Shown one piece after another: positions 16,094-23,291 of a DNA stretch of 26,640 nucleotides. The stretch is from CAIZQW01 sp037133395. Lineage in GTDB: Bacteria; Verrucomicrobiota; Kiritimatiellia; RFP12; UBA1067. The notes under the pieces are model-generated. The model did not search any database. It saw nothing but the letters and a program-made list of their open reading frames with translations, and was not told the DNA's origin. A program made the position numbers and the translations under genes. The stretch lies in contig JBAXOG010000061.1 of assembly GCA_037133395.1 (NCBI GenBank), forward strand, positions 1 to 26,640. Direction: 5' to 3'. Position 1 is the stretch's first letter, and every line of letters begins with the position of its first letter.

Positions 16094-18145
16094 ATGAAGA
16101 TGATGCAACTGATCAAGACGGCACAACGTGCCGCGATGCGGGCCGCGTTAGCGGCGGCGGCGGTCGGGTTCGGGTTGGCAATGCCGGCTGACGTGCAGGC
16201 GGCCGCCAACTTTTACGATTTTTCCACGGACCCCAACCTCGCGGGCGCGTGGACGAATAGGGCGTTTTACGTGAGTACCGGCACTGCCACCTGGAGCACA
16301 CCGAATCAGAATCTGAACCTAGCCGGCGGCAGCGGCGACCGATGGAGCGTGCTGCGCCCCACGGCCGAGACGCGCGGGGCAACCGATCCAGTTGAGTTGA
16401 CAATCAATAGCGCCAGCGCCACGGGTACCGACTGGGCGATGGTCGGGTTGGTTATTTCAGCGGACACGGCACCTACCCTTACGGGCACCTCCCCCATCTA
16501 CTACCAGTTCGTCCTCGCGACAGATAACGCAAACGTCGGGAATTGGTCATATCGTGTGAAGCGCGCCGGCAACGTCTCGCTCTATTCGTCGGCCGTTATC
16601 CCGTTCGCCAGCCTGACGTTTCCGATCCGCCTCGACATCGTGCGCCGCGGCGCCTACTACGACTTCAAGGTCAACGACACCACGGTCTACACGGCGAGCT
16701 ATTACACTTCCGCCCAGCATGACACGATGGTGTACTCCCACATCACCTGGGGGGATGGCACGCTTACTACCATGGCGAGCACGGTGGACAATTTCGGTAC
16801 CGACACCACGCCTCCGACCGTTTCCACCCTGAGTCCGGCGGACAACGCCACCGGCGTGGCTTTAGGTTCCAACCTCGTGGTGACCTTCAGCGAGGCAATC
16901 GCCATCGGCACCGGCAACATCACGATCACGAACCTGACCGACGCGACGCAGACGGCCATCGCCATCACCAGCGGCAGCCCCCAGGTGACGGTGTCTGGGT
17001 CGCAACTGACCATCAACCCGACAACAGATCTCGTGGCTGGCAGGGATTATGCGATCCTGATCGCCGCGACGGCTGTCAAGGACATCGCCGGCAATCTCTT
17101 CGCCGGAATATCTGATGAAACCACCTGGAACTTCACAACCACAAATTCCGACACCATTCCGCCAGCCATCTCATCCCTGAGCCCCGCGAACAGCGCCACC
17201 AACGTGCCGACCGTCAACAACCTCGTGGTGACCTTCAGCGAGGCAATTTCCATCGGCACCGGCAACATCACCCTGAAGAACCTCACCGACGCGACGCAGA
17301 CGACCATCGATATCACCAGCGGCAGCCAGGTGTCGGTCGCGGGTGCGGTCCTGACCATCAACCCGACGGCGGATCTAACGGCGGGCAAGAGTTATGCGAT
17401 CCGGATCGACGCGACCGCCATCACGGACAAATCCGGCAACTTCTTCGTGGGAATTGCCGATGACGCGACCTGGAACTTCACCACCTGGACGTGGACGCTC
17501 GTGAAGTTCGACAACTTCGCTTCGGATCCTAACATCTCGACCCAGTGGGCGAACCAAGTGTATTACAAAGGTGTCGGTACGGCCACCTGGAACCCCGGTA
17601 CTCAGGATCTCGGCCTCGCCGGCGGCAGCGACGACCGATGGAGCATCATGAGACGCCTCAACACTTCCACGCGCGGGGCAACCGATCCAGTTGAGTTGAC
17701 AATCAATAGCGCCAGCGCCACGGGTACCGACTGGGCGGTGGTCGGGTTGGTTATTTCAGCGGGCACCGCACCTACCCTTACGAACACCTCCCCCATCTAC
17801 TACCAGTTCGTCCTCGGGACAGATAACGCAAACGTCGGGAATTGGTCATATCGTGTGAAGCGCGGCGGCAACGTCTCGCTCTATTCGTCGACCAATATCC
17901 CGTTCGCCAACCTGACGTTTCCGATCCGCCTCGACATCGTGCGCAGCGGCGCCTACTACGACTTCAAGGTCAACGGCACCACGGTCTACACGGCGAGCTA
18001 TTACACTTTCGCCCAGCATAACACGATGGTGTACTCCCACATCACCTGGGGGGATGGCACGCTTGCTACCATGGCGAGCACGGTGGACAATTTCGGCATT
18101 GCCCCACCGCCATCGCCGCGCGGCACGATGGTTAGGTTCTTTTAA
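16094..18145 (+). CDS. Exported modular protein: two beta modules flanking two Ig-like domains
   Basis: 683 residues. Signal peptide with a twin-positive start and hydrophobic core (ALAAAAVGFGLAMPADVQAAA). Module 1 (about 36-237) starts ANFYDFSTDPNLAGAWTNRA and looks like a jelly-roll carbohydrate-binding fold. Two SbsA-type Ig-like domains (Big_5, PF13205) follow at about 238-350 and 353-465, each opening with PP-x-[VI]-S-x-LSPA and ending TWNFTT. Module 2 (about 470-675) repeats module 1. The tail is short, PPSPRGTMVRFF, with no recognisable sorting domain. AAGGAG at 16080-16085 sets the start. First gene behind operator B. Probable role: binding substrate outside the cell or at its surface; no catalytic motif seen. 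Confidence 0.8.
   Translation: MKMMQLIKTAQRAAMRAALAAAAVGFGLAMPADVQAAANFYDFSTDPNLAGAWTNRAFYVSTGTATWSTPNQNLNLAGGSGDRWSVLRPTAETRGATDPVELTINSASATGTDWAMVGLVISADTAPTLTGTSPIYYQFVLATDNANVGNWSYRVKRAGNVSLYSSAVIPFASLTFPIRLDIVRRGAYYDFKVNDTTVYTASYYTSAQHDTMVYSHITWGDGTLTTMASTVDNFGTDTTPPTVSTLSPADNATGVALGSNLVVTFSEAIAIGTGNITITNLTDATQTAIAITSGSPQVTVSGSQLTINPTTDLVAGRDYAILIAATAVKDIAGNLFAGISDETTWNFTTTNSDTIPPAISSLSPANSATNVPTVNNLVVTFSEAISIGTGNITLKNLTDATQTTIDITSGSQVSVAGAVLTINPTADLTAGKSYAIRIDATAITDKSGNFFVGIADDATWNFTTWTWTLVKFDNFASDPNISTQWANQVYYKGVGTATWNPGTQDLGLAGGSDDRWSIMRRLNTSTRGATDPVELTINSASATGTDWAVVGLVISAGTAPTLTNTSPIYYQFVLGTDNANVGNWSYRVKRGGNVSLYSSTNIPFANLTFPIRLDIVRSGAYYDFKVNGTTVYTASYYTFAQHNTMVYSHITWGDGTLATMASTVDNFGIAPPPSPRGTMVRFF
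16371..16797 (+). repeat. Internal duplication, copy 1 (427 bp)
   Basis: Aligns without gaps to 17670-18096, offset 1299 bases, with 16 differences by my count (about 96% identity). The DNA to the left of the boundary is diverged although the encoded protein is still similar, so identity starts abruptly. Confidence 0.9.
17670..18096 (+). repeat. Internal duplication, copy 2 (427 bp)
   Basis: Partner of 16371-16797. Fifteen of the 16 differences change an amino acid (13 residues in all, for example M/V, D/G, G/N, AV/TN, R/S, S/F); only one, ACG/ACC, is silent. Confidence 0.9.
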
Positions 18146-18193
18146 TAGAACACATCGTTCAACATTCGGCCAATGAAGGGGATATAATAAAGC

Positions 18194-19948
18194 ATGAATA
18201 GGGGAATACTAATTTTTTTGTTCGGGTTGGGACTGCTGAGTTCGCATCTGCTGGCGGCTGATGTCCAACCTGTGGCTGTGAAGGCGCTGCGACTGGACCT
18301 TCCCGCGGATGCAAATGCGGTGGTGGAGAATACGGGCAAGGTCTTCGCAAGGCAGGTTCAGCAGCGCTGCGAGGCTAAGGTTGTCATGGCGGGTGTGGCC
18401 CCTCTCACGGTGGAGCTTGCCATTGTGAAAGGCATCGGCGCAGAAGGCTACCGGATTGAGGATCGCCCGGGCGGAGGGGTGCGGATTGTCGGCAATGACG
18501 AACGAGGGCTTGTCGCCGGGGCTGGAAAGTTTCTGAGAGCGTCCCGTTACGACAAGGGTGGGTTCACACCAGGCTCTTGGCGCGGCACCTCTGTGCCGAC
18601 GAGGCAGGCGCGCGGCATCTATTTTGCCACCCATTTCCACAACTACTATCATGAAGCCCCTGTCGAGGAGATCGGACGTTATGTCGAGGACCTTGCGCTA
18701 TGGGGATTGAATGAACTGGTGGTCTGGTATGATGCCCACCACTTCAACGGGTTCGACGATCCCAAGGCTATAGAGTTCCGGAAACGACTGCATGCCATCA
18801 TGGCGGCGGCGAAGCGGATCGGTATGGATGTCTCGCTCGTGGTCGTCGGCAACGAGGCTTACGCAAACTCGCCGGCTGCGATACGGGCAGCGCCCGGCGG
18901 TGGCCGGGGCGGTTATTATCCGTGCGCCGTCTGCCCGAACAAGCCCGATGGGCTGAAATATATCCTGCAACTTCTTGGCGAGCAATTCGACTGGGCTGCG
19001 GACCTCAAGCCGCGCTCGGTCTGGATCTGGCCCTACGACCAGGGGGGCTGCGGTTGCGCGGCGTGCAAGCCGTGGGGTTCTAAAGGCTTCATGAAATGTG
19101 TCGAGGAGGTTAGCAAGCTCGCGCGTCAGAAGATGCCGGGGATCCGGATTTTTCTTTCGACCTGGTACATGGACAAGGCGGAGCTGGCATCGGTAATGAA
19201 GCAGCTCGGCGAGCGGAAGGAGTTGGCGGACGGACTGGTCAGCGAGGGGAACGTGTTGCCGGCCATGTCAGGACTGGGCGCAGTGGATGGACAGGCTGGC
19301 ACGGGACCGTCGGTATTGCAGCGCGGGTTGCCGGTCGTGGGCTTCCCGGAGATCAGCATGCACAACACCTTCCCGTGGGGCGGGTTCGGCGCCACGCCGC
19401 TCACCGGCCGTGCCCAGGGACAATGGAATGCCCAGAAGAATGGCATTGAGGGCGGTTTCCCGTACTCGGAGGGCATCTATGAGGATATCACCAAGATCGT
19501 ATACAGTCAGTTTTATTGGAACGACCGGCCTGCAGCGGAGACCGTAAAAGAATACATCGCCTTTGAGTTTTCGCCGGATGTTGTTGATGATGTGGCTGGC
19601 GTAATAAAAACATTGGAGCAGAACCATCATTGGCGCTGGTGGCCTGGCAAGTTGGAAGGTGTGAAGCTCGAGATGGACTGGTTCCCGTCGAAAGGCGCCA
19701 GGCCGCAGGCCGATCCCGGCGCCGAGCAGGCTTATGCCACGATGCAGCGAGTTCACGGATTGCTGACGCCCCAGGCGAAGACGGCCTGGCGCTGGCGCCA
19801 GCTCTATCTGCGCGCTCTGCTCGACGCCGAGCTCAAAGCCAACGGCGGCAAGCCGAATGACCGTTGCAACGAGGCCTTTGCCGAACTGATCAAACTCTAT
19901 CACGCGAAGAATGCCAATCCGGCCGTCCGGCCTCCGCTTCCGAAGTAA
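18194..19948 (+). CDS. Exported TIM-barrel glycosidase candidate (GH67/GH20-like), paralog 1
   Basis: 584 residues with a cleavable signal peptide (GILIFLFGLGLLSSHLLAAD). Residues about 25-130 form a domain like the N-terminal domain of GH20 and GH67 enzymes (GYRIEDRPGGGVRIVGNDERG). From about 140 a barrel starts: RQARGIYFATHFHNYYHEAP, then GRYVEDLALWGLNELVVWYD. Around 280-292 is WPYDQGGCGCAACKPWG, with acidic D and a C-x-C-x-x-C cluster. C-terminal helices follow. Family not identified with certainty; alpha-glucuronidase or hexosaminidase-like activity is possible. Start ATG 18194 behind AAGG at 18176-18179, rather distant. It stands 48 bases after the modular protein gene, probably co-transcribed. 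Confidence 0.65.
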   Translation: MNRGILIFLFGLGLLSSHLLAADVQPVAVKALRLDLPADANAVVENTGKVFARQVQQRCEAKVVMAGVAPLTVELAIVKGIGAEGYRIEDRPGGGVRIVGNDERGLVAGAGKFLRASRYDKGGFTPGSWRGTSVPTRQARGIYFATHFHNYYHEAPVEEIGRYVEDLALWGLNELVVWYDAHHFNGFDDPKAIEFRKRLHAIMAAAKRIGMDVSLVVVGNEAYANSPAAIRAAPGGGRGGYYPCAVCPNKPDGLKYILQLLGEQFDWAADLKPRSVWIWPYDQGGCGCAACKPWGSKGFMKCVEEVSKLARQKMPGIRIFLSTWYMDKAELASVMKQLGERKELADGLVSEGNVLPAMSGLGAVDGQAGTGPSVLQRGLPVVGFPEISMHNTFPWGGFGATPLTGRAQGQWNAQKNGIEGGFPYSEGIYEDITKIVYSQFYWNDRPAAETVKEYIAFEFSPDVVDDVAGVIKTLEQNHHWRWWPGKLEGVKLEMDWFPSKGARPQADPGAEQAYATMQRVHGLLTPQAKTAWRWRQLYLRALLDAELKANGGKPNDRCNEAFAELIKLYHAKNANPAVRPPLPK

Positions 19949-19977
19949 ACCCTCGGATTTTAACGATTCAAACTAAC

Positions 19978-21696
19978 ATGAAAGAACACACACAAATGAA
20001 GAACAACCGAAACAATCTGATCCAAACATTCCTAACGCTACTCGCCCTCTGTGCAAGCATCGCCGCAGCTCCTTACGCGGGTGCTGACAACCCGCAGCAG
20101 GGATCGCTCACGATCGGCAACGCCCAACTGACGGTCGTTCTTGGGACAAACCCGAGCCCAGCCGAAATGCGGGTAAAGGAATTGCTCGCCGAGCGACTCA
20201 AGGAGCGTTCCGGCATCGCCCTGGCGGGCTCGTCCGATCAGGCCAAGTTTCGTCTCATGATCGGGACCACGGCATCCAACGAAAAAATCAAGGTCTTTGC
20301 CGCCACTTACAAGGAGGTCGCGGCGCTGGGCGCAGACGGATATGTTATCATGGTAGAAGCGGGAAAGCCGGAGCTTTACGTGGCCGGACAGAGCGCCAGT
20401 GGGGTCGTAGCCGGGGTAGGGCGGTTGATGCGCGAGATGCGCTATCTGAACGGAAAGATTGAACTGCCTTCCCTTAATATCGCGGAGACTCCGCAGATGC
20501 CGAATCGCGGCATGTATCTATGGGCGCGCAAGTATTACTTCAACCAGCCCGATCAGGTGGATCGCTACATCGAGGAGTTCGCGCTCTGGGGCGGCAACGC
20601 TATTTGCTTCTGGTTCGAGATGGGAATGTTTGAGAATTTCCAGGATACGGCGGGCGAGAAGAGCGAGTTGAACTCCGGCTACGCCCGCCAGTACAAATTC
20701 GACAAGAGCATCGCGAGGGATTGGATTGCGAAGTATCAGCGCTTTTACGCCACCGCCCGCCGCATGGGGATGAAGACCGGACTGATCATGGCGGCCAACG
20801 ATGCCTACATGTCGTCGCCCAAGGATTTGCGGATCAAGCCCATCATCGGCTGCCCGGACTGGTATCTCTGTCCGTCGAAGCCCGAAGCCGTGCAAAAAAT
20901 GGTTGCCTGGCAGGAAGAAGTCTTCAAGGCGATGTCACCGCTTGATATTTTCAACATCTTCCCGGCAGACGCCGGCGGCTGCGCCTGCGATGCATGCACG
21001 CCGTGGCCGACCCGTGGATTGTGGAAAGTGGCGAGACCATTGGCGGAGCGGATTCACGAAATCTCTCCCAAGACCAAAATCTGGATTGATACCTGGCACC
21101 TGAACCATCCGACCTTTGGCGGCAAGGACTGGATGAACCTGGTGGACAGCCTGGATTGGAGCAAGGAAAGGCCGGAATGGTTTGCCGGGTTTGAGGTTGC
21201 GCTCGCGCCTAATCATAAATATGCGCGTATGACGGCTGAAGAGCGCGATTATTACAACAAGGCTAAACAACCTCTGATGGTGTTTCCTGACATCTCCATG
21301 TGGGGCAACCACTCCGGCATGCTTGTCAACAAGGCGTATTGGAAGACGCTCCAGGACGAACTGAACAGCTATGATCCTGAGTTGATGAAGGGCGGCTGGC
21401 CCTACGCCGAGCGCTGGAACACCGACATCGCCAGCGTGATGTTCCTCTCCTGGTTCTCGAATCCGAAGAAGTCCGTGGATGCGGTGCTTGATGAATATGC
21501 CGCGTTCTACTTCGGTCCCGAGGCGGTGACCGGAAGGGAACTGCTGGATCTGTTGGACAATTCCAACAAGGATCCTCAGCGCAAGGAGAAGATCCGCGAA
21601 ACGCAGGCAAAGCTGGAAGGCTCGCTGCCGGTGTGGGTCAAGCGCGACTGGCGCTGGGCGGAGATCGTTAAATCCTGTCAGATCATGAGCCGATAA
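19978..21696 (+). CDS. Exported TIM-barrel glycosidase candidate, paralog 2
   Basis: 572 residues, same architecture as its upstream neighbour: signal peptide (IQTFLTLLALCASIAAAPYAG), an N-terminal GH20/GH67-like domain (GYVIMVEAGKPELYVAGQSA), barrel entry PQMPNRGMYLWARKYYFNQP and VDRYIEEFALWGGNAICFWF, then FPADAGGCACDACTPW with the same C-x-C-x-x-C pattern (about 334-340). The two proteins are clearly homologous but far from identical, so the duplication is old or they were acquired together. Start ATG 19978 (or 19996, MKNNRNN); neither has a strong ribosome site. In-frame codons before it overlap paralog 1. Followed after 7 bases by a truncated rhamnosidase gene. Confidence 0.65.
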   Translation: MKEHTQMKNNRNNLIQTFLTLLALCASIAAAPYAGADNPQQGSLTIGNAQLTVVLGTNPSPAEMRVKELLAERLKERSGIALAGSSDQAKFRLMIGTTASNEKIKVFAATYKEVAALGADGYVIMVEAGKPELYVAGQSASGVVAGVGRLMREMRYLNGKIELPSLNIAETPQMPNRGMYLWARKYYFNQPDQVDRYIEEFALWGGNAICFWFEMGMFENFQDTAGEKSELNSGYARQYKFDKSIARDWIAKYQRFYATARRMGMKTGLIMAANDAYMSSPKDLRIKPIIGCPDWYLCPSKPEAVQKMVAWQEEVFKAMSPLDIFNIFPADAGGCACDACTPWPTRGLWKVARPLAERIHEISPKTKIWIDTWHLNHPTFGGKDWMNLVDSLDWSKERPEWFAGFEVALAPNHKYARMTAEERDYYNKAKQPLMVFPDISMWGNHSGMLVNKAYWKTLQDELNSYDPELMKGGWPYAERWNTDIASVMFLSWFSNPKKSVDAVLDEYAAFYFGPEAVTGRELLDLLDNSNKDPQRKEKIRETQAKLEGSLPVWVKRDWRWAEIVKSCQIMSR

Positions 21697-21703
21697 GGAC
21701 ACG

Positions 21704-22051
21704 ATGATGACTTCAAACCTAACCATCGCCACATTACTGTTGGTATCGCTGGCATCCCTGCGCGCCGCAGAGGTGACAAACCGGCACTGTGAATATCTTT
21801 CGAACCCGCTCGGCATTGACGCGGCGAAACCGCGATTGTCGTGGGTGATTGAAGAGAGAAGTCAGAAGTCGGAAGTCGGAGGTCAGAGGACTGAGGCCAG
21901 AGGGCTGAGGCAGACGGCGTATCAGATTCTGGTGGCGAGTTCGGAAGAACTGCTGAAGAAAAACAAGGGTGATTTGTGGGACAGCGGAAAGGTGGAGTCG
22001 GGTCAAAGCGTCCATGTGGAATACCACGAGCGGGAGAGGGGGCGTAATTAG
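21704..22051 (+). pseudogene. N-terminal fragment of GH78 alpha-L-rhamnosidase
   Basis: 115 codons. Signal peptide (IATLLLVSLASLRAA), then the family's opening HCEYLSNPLGIDAAKPRLSW and RQTAYQILVASSEELLKKNK with DLWDSGKVESGQSVHVEY. Full-length members are about 900 residues. Here the match ends at VEY and the frame runs into HERERGRN and a stop, after which a different gene begins, so catalytic and sugar-binding domains are lost. A 63-base heptanucleotide tract lies in the middle, in frame. Ribosome site AAGGA at 21695-21699, overlapping the previous stop. Expression of a short exported peptide cannot be excluded. Confidence 0.8.
21851..21913 (+). repeat. Heptanucleotide tract inside the rhamnosidase fragment
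   Basis: Nine units in strict 7-base phase, type GARGTCR (two exact GAAGTCG copies). At 63 nt, three times 21, it keeps the reading frame and encodes about 21 residues between the conserved RLSWVIE and RQTAYQILV blocks. The unit differs from that in the kinase tract. Confidence 0.9.
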
Positions 22052-22121
22052 ACATTAGACAAATTGGTCAATTATGCTTAAACATCTGAGGACTGTGTTG
22101 AGAGGAAGAAAAGGAAATTTT

Positions 22122-23207
22122 ATGAACAAGATGATGGTTATAATGACGATGTGCTGCTGGATTGTGTCGGGTGCAGTCGCAGCGGTTGACGGAGGCGAGA
22201 AGGCTGGCGCACCTGCCGGCGCTGTGAAATCGCGAACATTCAATGTTCTGAACTATGGTGCTGTGGGCGACGACAAGACGGATAACACGGCGGCATTCTC
22301 GGCCTGCCTGACGGCGGTGATCAAGGCCGGCGGCGGAAGAATGTTTATCCCCGACGGGATCTACCGCGGCAGGATTATCATTCCCGGGACAAAAGAGTGG
22401 ATCACCGTGGAGATCGCGGGCGAGAGCGAGCCGACCCCGGTCTTCGGGACGATCGGCACGTTTCCGCTTCCGAAGAATGGCACGATTATCAAATGCCTGT
22501 CGGAATCGGGGCCGGCTGTGATTTCTTCAGCCAACGTCCCCGACAGGATGTACATGCAGTTTTCGGGGATCAATGTGAGCCTGCGGAACCTGGACGTCCG
22601 CACTTACGACAATCCCGGTATCGGCGGCATCGATCTGCTGAACGCGGTGCAATGCAAACTCGAGAACATCTTCGTCAACACCGACCGCTACAATGTTGAT
22701 GCGTCCAAGCCCACCCATGGTAAGGCTGGCATCAGTACCCCGGCCTGCAACAACGGAGCCCTCACAATCCTGCGCAACGTGATCGTGACCGGGTATCATA
22801 CCGGCATCCTGGTCAACGAGCACACCGACGGGGATAACATCGTGGTGGCCTCCAATGTCAACGGCCTGGAATTCCTGTCTAACCATCATGCCTCCCGCTT
22901 CGGGCGGGTGGGCACCTACCGCAACACCCATCAGGTCACCGTTTCCGGCAGGCACGGGTTCTCGATCGAACAGATGAACACGGAACAACCGGGGCCGGGA
23001 CAGACGGATGCCCGGAATGCCTGGCAGGCGCTCGTCAGTGATGTTAACGACCCTAAGAATCTCGGTTTTGGCGATATCAACTACTGGGTTGTCGAGGGGA
23101 ATGTGGGTGCGGTCGAGAAGTTTGTATGCAACGGCGGCGCCTCAATCCGGACCCGGCGGATCGGCTCCGCCCCGAAGGAAGACAATACGACGACCAAGTC
23201 CAAGTGA
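22122..23207 (+). CDS. Exported pectate-lyase-3 family right-handed beta-helix protein
   Basis: 361 residues. Signal peptide (MMVIMTMCCWIVSGAVAA), then the Pectate_lyase_3 (PF12708) opening FNVLNYGAVGDDKTDNTAAF at about residue 39, with GGGRMFIPDGIYRG. The middle shows stepwise beta-helix rungs (VSLRNLDVRTYDNPGIGGID; CKLENIFVNT; ILRNVIVTGYHTGILV). These proteins lyse or hydrolyse polysaccharide such as pectin or rhamnogalacturonan, or bind glycans; catalytic residues cannot be assigned by eye. Start ATG 22122, 7 bases after AAGGAA (22109-22114); a longer frame from 22074 is less likely. Last gene of the exported block, converging with the AlbA_2 gene. Confidence 0.82.
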   Translation: MNKMMVIMTMCCWIVSGAVAAVDGGEKAGAPAGAVKSRTFNVLNYGAVGDDKTDNTAAFSACLTAVIKAGGGRMFIPDGIYRGRIIIPGTKEWITVEIAGESEPTPVFGTIGTFPLPKNGTIIKCLSESGPAVISSANVPDRMYMQFSGINVSLRNLDVRTYDNPGIGGIDLLNAVQCKLENIFVNTDRYNVDASKPTHGKAGISTPACNNGALTILRNVIVTGYHTGILVNEHTDGDNIVVASNVNGLEFLSNHHASRFGRVGTYRNTHQVTVSGRHGFSIEQMNTEQPGPGQTDARNAWQALVSDVNDPKNLGFGDINYWVVEGNVGAVEKFVCNGGASIRTRRIGSAPKEDNTTTKSK

Positions 23208-23291
23208 ATCACTTCACAACGCCGACATCGAGGAAGGAGCGCCGTGTCGACAGTTTTGCTGACATGACAGCTTTTGGGAATATGAAAAGGG

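Noticed and set aside
18183..18188. TATAAT before the first glycosidase candidate as a separate promoter
   Set aside because: It ends 5 bases before the start codon, too close for a normal -10 box; AT-rich leader is the simpler reading.
22055..22095. TTGGTCAAT and TGCTTAAACAT before the pectate-lyase gene as a third regulator site
   Set aside because: Half-sites are only about 15 bases apart and the rest of the 44-bp block does not match.
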